From Rapana venosa (Eukaryota; Mollusca; Gastropoda; Neogastropoda; Muricidae): a DNA stretch of 64,000 nt. Each line of letters begins with the position of its first letter. Within the stretch, counting starts at the first letter, position 1. The position numbers were made by a program, and so were the translations under genes. The DNA lies in assembly GCA_028751875.1 (NCBI GenBank), contig CM054145.1, positions 2,274,476 to 2,338,475 on the forward strand, read 5' to 3'. The notes under the pieces were generated by a model. It searched no databases. It was given only the letters and a program-made list of their open reading frames with translations, and was not told the DNA's origin. Below, piece by piece: positions 55,306 to 64,000 of the stretch.

Positions 55306-55850
55306 CAGGACTTCACCAGTCAACATTCACCGGTTCCTTTCAAGGTATGGGTCTGTCCCCTGTGTTGTTCATTCTGTCAATGTTGCCCCATTCCTCTGCT
55401 AGAACTGTGAGCTTCACCAGTGGTGAGGTTTTTGTGGGGGGACCTCCCACCACTGTTTAGGTAGCCGCATTCCGGGGATGGTGTGTAAACATCTGTCTGA
55501 ACACGACACCCATGTGCATAAAATGGCCTACTCTTCCAACAGGTGGAATGGGATTTTAATGTGCGCACGATATGTTGTACATGTATTCACACACAGAGCC
55601 TCAATTTATAGTCTCATCAAAAGGACTTTGACATTCAGTTTGATTTTTTTGTCAAACTGGGAAGAAAGGACAAGGCTGGAATCAAACCCAGAACCTCATG
55701 GTTTACTTGTTAGGCAGGTGAATGTCTTAACCATCCTGCCACCTTCCTTCTTCTTTCTCTATGTAAATGATTATAATTGGATTGGATTGGTTGCCACCCT
55801 GTTGATGAAGTGCCCTGATGACACTGCTGTTGAAGATGGGTGAAACTGAC
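55306..55850 (+). pseudogene. Rex1-like RT remnant of M3, split by a SINE (unit D)
   Basis: Reads STFTGSFQGMGLSPVLFIL before the SINE and LYVNDYNWIGLVATLLMKCP with DDTAVEDG after it. Confidence 0.74.
55376..55747 (-). mobile_element. tRNA-derived SINE in M3, unit D (internal deletion)
   Basis: About 372 bases, lacking some 35 bases present in units B and C around 'ttgtcatccgttcctgcagg'. Target copies are ttgttcattct (55365-55375) and ttcttctttct (55748-55758). The B-box-like site has changed (GGTTTGATTCC). Confidence 0.82.
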
Positions 55851-56085
55851 GCTGTGTGTGTTGTGAACAAGTTGAAGAGTTGTTTTTTTATAAATAGCAA
55901 TGTTCAGAATAAAATGGTACATATATGTAGCAAGAAAAGATGCCTGCATGATGTATGGATTTTATGCTGTGCTATTTAGTGTGATTTCATTTCTCTTTTC
56001 TTTTTTCTTTTTGATTTTTTAAAAATAGAATGTTTGGTTCTCCTTGAAGGGTAATAATATTCGATAACATGTTTTTTTTCTATTG
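55850..56085 (+). other. M3 3' region, unit D
   Basis: 'atatgtagcaagaaaagatgcc', a shortened 'ttatgctgtgctattt' motif, and a 'tccttgaagggtaataat' tail. Confidence 0.55.
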
Positions 56086-56089
56086 TTGT

Positions 56090-56530
56090 ATGCGGGGGGG
56101 GGGGACAGGGAGGAAATTCATCTCAAGAAAACTTTTGTCAACCCCATGGGCTTGGATTTTATCCATCGCCAGGATTTCAAGTTGGACTTCAGGACTTTCC
56201 CCTGTCACCCTGAGAATTTCCTACACCGAACTGCAGGTCTTTTCATTCATCACCCAGGTATTTCACCCATCACCCCCAGGGACAAAACTTCATCTTTTCA
56301 CAACTGCAGTCTTTATTCTTCCACTAAAGGACTTTAAAAAAGTTCAAACTTTACTTGTTTTCCTTGCAAGGTATGTTTCTGTCAATTCTTCATTTACAAT
56401 TTGTTTTCTTATAGGGACCACCTTTAAAAAAGGGTTAACTGGGATTTGTGATAGCCAGGCGTGTTGGATAAAAGAGTTACCTCTGAAGGGAAACTTGCTG
56501 GTTGGAGATGTTGTGAACAACTGAACCTTG
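56090..56530 (+). pseudogene. M4 minisatellite and RT remnant, unit D (homopolymer-inflated)
   Basis: 'gaaattcatctcaag', 'gaactgcaggtcttt', 'tccttgcaaggtatgtttct' (QGM-like) and 'aagggaaacttgctggttgg' follow the clean M4. The Rex1-like insertion site near 56515 is empty. Confidence 0.5.
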
Positions 56531-57380
56531 TGTGTTAATTGTAAAGGGGAAGCTTGGTTGAAAGAGTTTTTCTCTACTGAGGAAAAATTGGGTAAATGGA
56601 TGGTGTAAGCAAGGATTAGAGGGCACAGTCCTGAAAGTCATGGATGGGCATTGCTTGTGTTGTCTTGTTGTGGATGGTTTTGTTTCCTTTTTTCCCTTGG
56701 ATGTTATTCTTTCATTGAATGTTATTTTTAGGATGGCTTGGGTCCAATCACCTGCCGGGAAGGGGATGTGTTCTGTTTTTGGGGGAGATATTTCTAACAA
56801 TAAAAACCCCCAATAAACACAAAAAAAACAAATAGTTAAAATGTCAGTTTTTTGGGCAGGGGCCATTATGGGCCCAATTAGGGGAAAAACAAACAAGTTA
56901 ATCTAATTAAACTTTCATGTAATGGGTTGATCATCCTTTACTTCTGATATTTCTAAACTTTAGTAAGGATTTAATCCAACTATTAATAACATCAAAACTA
57001 GGTTTTAGTGTTCATTACAAAAGAAAGTTTGCACTTTTTTCAGATTTTTGGGGAATGGGGAAATTCTGTAAAAAATAATACAGAGGGAAAAAATACAAAT
57101 TTTTCTTCGCAATTTTACCAGGCATATTTTTTAGTTTTTTTTTTCCCCCCCCACCCCCCCCCCCCCCCCCCCCCCCCACCCCCCCCCCTGGGGCATTTCA
57201 AGTAAAAAAGTGGGACAAACATCTTCAATTTGTTGGGGCCCATTTCCACCTGAGAGGGCAGATTGGATCAGGTAATTGGGGTTTAGCCATAAAACGGTGG
57301 AAATTCCCATTTAAGGTTTAAATCTGTTTGGACCTCCAGTAAACATAATAAGCTCTGTTACTGTTTCTTGTGTGTCTTGA
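56530..57380 (+). other. M4/M5 spacer, unit D, with low-quality poly-C
   Basis: 56530-56780 matches the M4 3' region with inflated homopolymers. 56780-57330 is not matched elsewhere and contains a C-rich run of about 60 bases at 57146-57188. It may be an insertion or sequencing artefact; nothing is recognised. Confidence 0.4.
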
Positions 57381-58255
57381 TTTGCAAGGGCTCCATCTTT
57401 TGCTTAGGGATTTTCTTTAGATCACAAGGACTTTGTTCATCGGCCAACTTTGGACTTTCTTTCATTGCTGCAGAGGACATCTTTCCATTAACAAGGGGGG
57501 GGACTTTTTCAGGCTTCCATGTCGGAGGGACCATCTTGATTTTCACGCAATATGAATTTGTTTCCATCCCCCTGGGGGGAAAAACAAGGGGGGGAACAGC
57601 TTCTTCATCACCCCACAAAGGACTTCTTTCCATCAACTGACAGGTACCCCCCCCCCCACCTTTCATTTGGCCCAGGACTTTCAGAAAATTACCTTCTTTT
57701 GAACTGGCTTCCCCCTTCAAAGGTTTTATGGTTTTGTGGGTCTCAAACCTGTCCTTTCTTCATTCTGTAATTTACCAATTTGAATTGTACTGGATTGGGT
57801 GGTGGGATAACCCACACTGTGGGAAGAAATTAGTTACCTTGATTGGGGGACACTGGGCTCTTGGGGGTTTTTTGACATCAAATGGCCTGGTGTATATTCT
57901 AAAAAACAAGGTTGGGAAGTAGTTTTTTCTGTGTACGTGATTAGAAACCGTTATGGTGATTGGGAAGTATGGGAGGAAGGAAATGGTGTAAGCAAAAGGG
58001 AAACAAAGCCAAAAGGGGGGTATAAAAACTTCAAATTGCAATGAAAGGGTGTCCAGGGAATGGCCAGTAAATGTCATTTACTTCGTTGCCGATGGGGTTC
58101 TGTTGGGTTGATTTTGTTTTCTTCTTGGATGTTCGTTCTGTTCTTTTCTTTTTTAAACTTACCCCTGCTTGTTTAAAAGCTGCTTTCCAGGGTTTTTCTT
58201 CTTTTTGTGAATTTAAATTGTATTTCTTGTCTTTTGGGTTTGGTTTTTTTTGACA
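57380..58255 (+). repeat. M5 minisatellite and RT remnant, unit D (degraded)
   Basis: 'gatcacaaggactttgttc', 'ctgcagaggacatc', 'cttcaaaggttttatggttttg' (QGMVL-like), 'tgtactggattgggtgg' and 'gggacactgggctcttgg' follow the order of 46740-47100. Confidence 0.5.
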
Positions 58256-58878
58256 GGAATCTGGAAACTGGCAGGGAAACTTTTTTCAATTCCATCTTTG
58301 GGGGGGATTTCTGTCGCATTTCAACACCTGCACTTGATTCAACCACCCTGCCACTTTGCAGGAAAAGGTCAACTTGTTACGACGGTCCCTGCCAAGGTAT
58401 TGGTTCTGTTACCCATTGTATCACTTTTTTTATACAAACCAGTGGTAGTGAAAACTTGTGACTGGATTATGATAAGCACGTGTGTTGATAAAGGGTTCTT
58501 CTGGATGGAATTACTGCTCTTGGAGGGGGGAACTTTTGGGAAGATTTACAGTCTGTTATTTAGGGTCTAAAGGGAGGGTTGGGAATTGAGAGGGGTTAAA
58601 ATGTGAAGGAGATTTAAAATTTTGTAAAAAAACCCTATGTAGCCAAGGATACGTGGGTAGATTTTGGGTAAGGGTGGGAATGATTACCTTTAGTGTAACA
58701 CTGTTGGGCTTGTGATCTGTTGGGATGACTTTTCTTGACATTTAAAAATCTCATTTTTTCCCTTTTTTTTAAAAAAATGGGGGTTCTTGCTTTTCATTAC
58801 CTACTCCAGAAATTTTGTCTTTTTTTTGGAGGGAATAGGATTATTTATTCCTGTTTTTTTGATTATTGGCCAGGGGAC
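58256..58878 (+). repeat. M6 remnant and RT block, unit D (degraded)
   Basis: The minisatellite is nearly gone. 'gtcaacttgttacgacggtccctgccaaggtattggttctg' and 'ctgttacccattgtatcac' keep the RT remnant. The 3' region with 'ttttttttggagggaatagg' ends at the next anchor. Confidence 0.5.
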
Positions 58879-58899
58879 TCTTTGCCAGAATTTTTCTTG

Positions 58900-59170
58900 G
58901 ATGGGGCAGGGGACCTTTTCTTCATGGGGCGAAAGGGGGGAACTTTTAGTTCTTTTGCCCAGGATAAACTTTTCATTCAAACAAAGACTTCTTGCGTTAA
59001 CCCCTCAAGGGCTTTTGTTCCTTTGCTAGGGGATAAATTCATCCCACAGGATTTCTTCACTGTCCACCAAGGGGGGGGGGACTTTGTTTTCTTTTGCCAG
59101 GATAACTTCCATCACTAAGGCTTTTTACCATTGTCCACAAAAAGAACTTCTTCGTTTCACTGAAAAAAAA
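58900..59170 (+). repeat. 53-bp minisatellite, unit E (degraded)
   Basis: Corrupted copies with 'cttcttcatggggcg', 'aactttgttttcttttgccagg' and 'ataacttccatcac'. Confidence 0.55.
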
Positions 59171-59174
59171 CTTT

Positions 59175-59502
59175 TCATTAATTTCTGTTTCTCATGCTTG
59201 GAGGCTCCAAGGTTGACAATGGTGAGGGATTTTTACTTGTCAAACCAGTTTTTCACATTATTAAGGATTAAGGGGCTGCAGTTACTTTGGGGGACCACAG
59301 TTTGGGATTTGGAAACTTACTGAGGGGGGGTAAGATGGTTCAGTAACTGCGATGGTTGGAAAACTGCAGGGTGGAAATTCCTCTGACACCCCAACGGGCG
59401 TTTGTTCCTTTCTTGTTGGGTTTTGCCGTGATCCCGGGACCATTTTAGGGATCCTTGGCATATAGGCCTCTGCTGTTTTTCCTTGCACCTCACTTTTTAT
59501 GT
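59175..59502 (-). mobile_element. tRNA-derived SINE in M1, unit E (degraded)
   Basis: 'ctccaaggttgacaatggtgaggg', 'aactgcagggtgg', 'ccgtgatcccgggaccattt' and 'ctctgctgtttttccttgc' follow the M1 SINE in order. Confidence 0.45.
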
Positions 59503-60880
59503 ATTTCTTCTTCTTTTCTTTCTTTCATCTTTCCCGCTGGTTTGGCCCTTCCAGCGGGGTCGCGGCGGGGGAGGAAACACAGGAATCGTCTGTTTTTTCT
59601 GCAAGGCTGAGGCGGGGAGGATTGGATGTAGTGACAGGTCATGGGCTCGGCCCACCAGGGTGTCAAAGCCACGGAGTCGCTCCCATCGGGTTCTCCTTGG
59701 GGTCTACCTTGGGCTTTCCAGCATTGAAATTTGGTGGTGTTATGGCCCGTAGGGGGGGGCTGGTTTGGTTTGGGCGGCATTTTCTAGTTGAGGTGACCAA
59801 AACCCACCTGATCCTTGTGGTTGTTCGATATGGGTGGAGAATTGGGTGTTAGGTTCCGGGACCATTTGTCTCTGATTCCACCCCTCCCATTCTTTGAATC
59901 CTTGTCGCGTTTTTGTTCTGGTTATTGTTGGGAACAGGCTTTTTCTTCAGGGGCAGGCATTTCACCATGTGGGACCTGTTTTCTTCTCTAAAAGGGCTTT
60001 AGTTTAGGGGGGGCCCATGTCTGACACTGGTATTGTGGAGTGTTGGAAAATCGGGGCAGATGGTGGTTTTTGATTTGAGTTATTTGCCTTGGTGGCTCAT
60101 TTGGGGGGGATTGGCATGGAATGTTTTAAGAAGGGGGGGCGGAAGTTTTGTAACTGACTGCGTTCGGCTTTCCTTGGGCCATCTTGAGTTTCTATCTCTC
60201 GTCCATTTTCCCAATCTTTCGTGAAGGGGAGGGCTGCCCCTAAGGGTATTGCAAAATTTTCATTTGGGGGGTCTGTTTTTCAGGCTGGGGGGTTGGCCGG
60301 TTGATGTTGGATTTGTCCAGCCTTTTTCCTGGATTTTCTGCTTGACAGGGGGGGACTTAAAACCTTTTTCTGTTTTTGGTGATAACTGGATCTTTCATGT
60401 TCATACCATCTCGGCAAGCGTGGTGTTTGAAGTTTTGGTTTCTGTGTTGATCTTGAAGATGGGCTGCTTTGGTTCTGATTTCATTTCAGGGGGGGATGGG
60501 TCGTCAAGCAAAAATTAATAGTTCGTTTCAAGGGTGCCTCAAGGGATTTTCTGGGTTGGCTTCCTTTGTGATTGGTCCATGTAAGATCCCACGGAAGAGG
60601 AAGGGGAGAGAAGAGAGGTACGGGGCAAAAGCCTTGGCCGGGGGGCCCCCTGGATGTTAATACCGGGGAACAGTTGGATGGTTTCCAACTGGAGGGCCTG
60701 TTTCGGTGGACTTGCGCTTCAATTTTATAAACTGTTGGCATAGATTGCTCTGATAGTTATCAAGGCATCTGCCCCCTTGCCACGGTCGTACCATTTTGGC
60801 TCCAGGGGATTCTTCCAGGGAGTTTTGTCTTTGTGTGACTCGTCGATAAACGGGCTTTTTCTTTGGTTCACGGTATACTA
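59503..60880 (-). mobile_element. Unidentified insertion in M1 of unit E
   Basis: Interrupts M1 between 'cactttttatgtat' and 'ctatatgtattttgtatat', adjacent in other units (for example 35829-35850). The left edge reads on the minus strand as a GAA/AAG-rich tail preceded by 'ccagcgggaaagatgaaaga', consistent with a LINE 3' end. It is more GC-rich than its surroundings. No domain can be read because of inflated homopolymers; the open frames of up to 117 codons show no family I recognise. Confidence 0.4.
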
Positions 60881-61140
60881 TATGTATTTTGTATATTAAT
60901 TTTTTCTATGTTAAAAAAAAAACATTTCTTATTTAAAAAAGGGGATTAGGTTTCTTGCATTAATAGTCTTAATACATTATTTTAAAAGGTGATGTGCAAC
61001 CATTTTCTGTGGGTTTGATTGTTTTCAATATTTGAATATAAATTTGTTGTTTCTTTGTTTCTCGAATTAAGGCCAATATGGGTTTTCTGTTTTTGAAGAT
61101 AGATATATGTTGTAGTAGAAAGTGGTTTTGTTAGTATCGT
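60880..61140 (+). other. M1 3' region, unit E
   Basis: 'aacatttcttatttaaaaaa', 'aatacattattttaaaaggtg' and 'ttttctgtgggtttgattg' match 35860-35950. Confidence 0.5.
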
Positions 61141-61144
61141 CCTC

Positions 61145-61480
61145 AGGACTTCCCAAAACTTGAACCATTGGGCCAAGGGGACGGTTTTCATCGTTCTGGG
61201 GCCATTTGGGTGGGCCCCCAAGAACTTCATCATTCGCCCAAGGAACTTTATTCATCGCCATGGGGACTTTTTTCATCATTACCCAATGGGGGACTTCATC
61301 ATTCACCCCAAGGAACTCATCATTTTTTTTTACCTAGACTTTCTTCAATCATTTCAAAGGGGACTTCAATCATCAACCAAGGGATACCTGTCATCTTCAC
61401 CCAAGGGAATTCATTTCATCACCCAAGGGACCTTCATCATCTCAAGGACTTTCCATCATCACCAAGGGACCTCATCCCCC
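61145..61480 (+). repeat. 17-bp minisatellite, unit E (degraded)
   Basis: Starts 'ggacttcccaaaacttgaacc'. Units such as 'acttcatcattcgcccaagg' show doubled bases throughout. Confidence 0.6.
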
Positions 61481-62122
61481 CCCCCCCTTTTTAAAAACCC
61501 CCCCGGGGTTTTCTCAAAAAAAAACCCCCCAAAAAAAAAGTTTTCCCCCCAAAAAGGAGGGTTTTTTTTTTCCCAACCCGGGGGCTTGTTTCCCGGTTTT
61601 CCCCTTTTGGTTTCCTTTTTTTAAAAAAGTTAAAAGGGCCGGGTTTTTTGTATCGGGGAAAAAAAATTTTTTTAAAAAAAAAATTTTTTTTTTATAATTT
61701 TTTTTAAAGTTGTTTTTCCCTTTTGGGGCCCCCTCTTGTTTTTTTTTCCCCACTCCCCCCGGGTTTTAATTTTCTTTTCCCAGCCGGAAAAAATTTCCCC
61801 TGTTTTAAATTGGGGGGGGGGTTTTTCCTGGGTTTTTGGGGGTTTAAATTTTTTTTTTTTAAAAAAAAACCCCCGGGTTTTTGGGGGAGATTTGTTTTTT
61901 GTTTTTTTTTTTTTCTTTTTTTTTTTTTCTTTTTTTAAATTGTTTTGTCCATGAAGGGGGGAAAAAAAAATTTGGGGGGGGAAAAAAAATTGGGGGGGGA
62001 AACAAAAAAAAAAAAAAAAAAAAAAAATTTTTTAAAAAAAATTTGGGGGGGCCCCTAAAAAATTAAAAAAAAATTAAAAAAAAAAAAAAAGGGGGAAAAA
62101 AATTTTTTACCCCAAAAAAAAA

Positions 62123-62160
<38 letters not shown>

Positions 62161-62285
62161 TTTTACCCCCCAAAAATTTTTTTTTTAAAAAAAACCCCAA
62201 AAAATTTTTTTCGGGGCTTTTTCCCAAAATTTTTCTTTTTGGGGGTTTTTTAAAATGAAAAAATTTTAAATTTCCTGACATCTTT
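61480..62285. other. Homopolymer-only stretch, unusable sequence
   Basis: Composed almost entirely of runs of 3-20 identical bases. By position it should hold the end of the 17-bp array, spacer and homopurine tract F. K-, F-, P- and G-rich frames here are meaningless. Confidence 0.85.
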
Positions 62286-63170
62286 TTTGGTTGTCCCATT
62301 GAACCTTTGTTTAGATGGGCTGGGGACTGGATGTTTGTTTAATTTGTGAAAGCAGCACCAAATTTTTGTAGTATTTTGTGGGGAAAAGGGATTTGTAAGA
62401 AAAGCCTTTTTAACAATAAACCAATGACTTGGTGTGATGATTTTTTTTTGAAGGGGAAAAAAAGCAGGGGACCTAAGTAGCTAACCCTTTTGTTGTCTTT
62501 TTTGGGGATCAACCCGGAAACTTTTTTTTTGATGGTCTCCTAGTGCGAAGTGATGTTTGGTTGTGGATGTGTGGAGAAAAGATTGTGGTGGGAATTTCAG
62601 GTTGATGTGGGCAGGCAGGAAGAGAGGGGAAATTGTGGGGGGGGGCAAATCCATGCTGTGGCCCTTTGGGAAAAAACTAAACAATAACACCTGGGGATTT
62701 GGGGGGGCAAAAAGAGGAGAGAGAGGTAAAAAAACAGCGTGAATTTTTTTTTGGGGGGGTTTTTTTTTTGGTGTAGTTGACTTTTTTTTGCTAACCATTA
62801 TTTACTTTTTAATTTTTTTTTCGTTTTTGCAATACAAATTTTTTTTAAGTTTTTAAATATTTTTTATGTGGGGGGGGGGGGGGGACATGCACTGCTGTTT
62901 TCCAGGGGATTATTTCTTGCCCATTAGCCAACATATTTGGAAGCCACACCCTTGGGTTCTGTTGAAAAAAAAAACCAGCCCCCCACAGAAAAAATTGGGC
63001 TGAGTCCCCTTTCTTGGGGGAAACATCCCTGTCTTAATGATAAAAATTGAGTTTTTTTTTTCAGTTGATTTATTGGGGGTTTTTTTTTAAATCCTGTTTT
63101 TTTTTTGGTACATCCATTCTTTTTTTGACCCCCCCATTGTTTATGTGGGGTGCCCATAAAATTTTTTGGA
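62286..63170 (+). other. M2 spacer, unit E (degraded)
   Basis: 'cccattgaacctttgtttagatgggctgg', 'gaaagcagcaccaaa', 'gatggtctcctagtgcg' and 'ggcaaatccatgctgtggccc' match 25830-26180. The 'accagccccccacag' block follows at 62971. Confidence 0.55.
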
Positions 63171-63345
63171 CGTCAAAAAAAACTGAAACTAAAAGGGAAA
63201 AGTGGAAAAAAAAGAGGAGGAGGAGGACCCTAAAAAAAGAAAATAAGGGGAAAAAAAAGAAAATGGGGGTTGGGGGCCCCAGACATAAAAAAAAGAAAAA
63301 AAAAAAAAAAAATTGGGGGTGGGGGGGGGGAGTAAAAAAAAGGAA
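63171..63345 (+). repeat. Homopurine tract G, unit E (degraded)
   Basis: 'gacgtcaaaaaaaactgaaact' followed by A/G-rich sequence, in the order expected after the second spacer block. Confidence 0.45.
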
Positions 63346-64000
63346 AAATCTATGAAAATGAACTGGGGGTTAATTTTTTTTTTTGTCACCTTTTAAAAAC
63401 TTTGTATGAGTGTGTAATTCATACTTGTATGTTTTAAAAAAATTCCCATTTTATTTTCCTTAAAAAATTTTCATGGTTTCTTAAGGTGGCAGTATAAGTT
63501 TTTTGTTTTGTGGCTGCTAATTGTGTTTGATGTTTTTTTAAGGATAGATTTGACCCATGTGGGGGTAAAAATTTTTTGGGGGTTTTTTAAAAGGCTGTAA
63601 GGACTTTTCTGAAAACACCCTTCCCCCCTCTCGCCCCTTTTTTAAAAAGGCCAAAACCCGAACATTTAATTTTTTCCCCCCCCCTTTTTTTTTTCCCCCC
63701 CTTTTTTTTTTTTCCCCCCCCCTTTTCACCCCCCCCCCCCCCCCCCCCCCAAACCCAAAACCCCCCCCAAACCTAAACCTTTTTTTTTTTTTTTTGGGTT
63801 AAAAAATTTGGGCCCCGGGGGTTTTTTTGGGTTTTTTTTAAGAAATTTTAAATTAAGGTTTATTGTTTTTTGGCAATAACCTTAAAAAAATTAATTTTTT
63901 TTATTATTTTTTTCCCCCTTTTTGGGAGTTTTGGTTTAAAAAAATTTTCCTTTAAAATTTTTTATAATATATTTTCATCATTTTTTTTTTTTTAAAATTT
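63346..64000. other. Low-quality window end
   Basis: AT-rich and homopolymer-rich, with a C run of about 20 near 63731-63750. 'aaggatagatttgacc' near 63539 may be the start of M3 ('gatagatttgattgac'). The 25-bp array cannot be seen. No gene is supportable. Confidence 0.6.

Larger units (their letters stand above)
48004..58878 (+). repeat. Higher-order repeat unit D (increasing error)
   Basis: About 10.9 kb between anchors. Modules: M1 48004-49024, M2 49025-52560, M3 52560-56080, M4 56090-57380, M5 57380-58255, M6 58256-58878. Single-base insertions and deletions are scattered up to 56 kb and homopolymers are inflated beyond. It carries the deleted LINE, the RNase H fragment and the M3 SINE, but no Rex1-like element or CR1/L2-like RT fragment. 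Confidence 0.75.
58879..64000 (+). repeat. Higher-order repeat unit E, partial and low quality
   Basis: M1 (58879-61140, with a 1.4-kb insert) and the beginning of M2 (61141 to the window end) can be followed by landmarks despite heavy homopolymer inflation. Confidence 0.6.

Noticed and set aside
57146..57188. Long poly-C as a telomeric or G-quadruplex element
   Set aside because: It lies in the region of inflated homopolymers, and no equivalent exists in the clean units.

Overview
This is a eukaryotic, repeat-dominated scaffold window. I find no host protein-coding gene, rRNA, genuine tRNA or CRISPR array. Everything I can name is non-LTR retrotransposon (LINE), tRNA-derived SINE or minisatellite sequence. 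Two SINE heads have Pol III A/B-box-like sequence, and a SINE tail resembles, from memory and without a search, short elements common in marine gastropods. A mollusc, perhaps a caenogastropod snail, is therefore my best guess, held loosely.

The main structure is a head-to-tail higher-order repeat of about 10.9-13.1 kb. Its anchor (ctcttcgccagaatt) recurs at 5811 (degraded), 22154, 35256, 48004 and 58879 (degraded). Each unit carries six modules in the same order: M1, a 53-bp minisatellite then a SINE; M2, a 17-bp minisatellite, homopurine tracts and a 25-bp minisatellite; M3, a 20-bp minisatellite; M4, a 58-bp minisatellite; M5, a 'catcaccac' minisatellite; M6, an 'aacaccag' minisatellite. 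In M3-M6 the minisatellite runs directly into a decayed reverse-transcriptase block (best read as STCTCSLQGMVLSPILFT ... VIKFSDDTALGD). The modules also share a 3' region ending in a (T)GAGATAAT-like tail. I read them as remnants of a Rex1-like LINE whose minisatellites expanded, giving a non-autonomous LINE-VNTR composite that was then amplified in tandem.

Younger elements are nested in this framework. A CR1/L2-like RT fragment is in the first two units. A 5'-complete, internally deleted ORF1/endonuclease LINE and an RNase H LINE fragment are in three units. A SINE splits the M3 RT remnant between 11-bp target duplications. A 3.76-kb Rex1-like element sits between 12-bp target duplications at 42715-46477. 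A 5'-truncated RT element ending in (TGA)n lies at 32085-33388. All open frames are parts of these dead elements or artefacts of minisatellites that lack stops.

Assembly quality varies and limits interpretation. Bases 1-5401 recur at 16385-21785 with no difference I could find, at an offset of exactly 16384, although the sequence itself looks error-laden; this is almost certainly a duplication artefact. Bases 5402-16384 look like an uncorrected version of a unit related to 21786-31540. About 22-47.7 kb looks like good consensus. From 48 kb scattered indels appear, from 56 kb homopolymers are inflated, and 61.48-62.28 kb is almost only homopolymer runs. A 500-N scaffold gap lies at 31549-32048.
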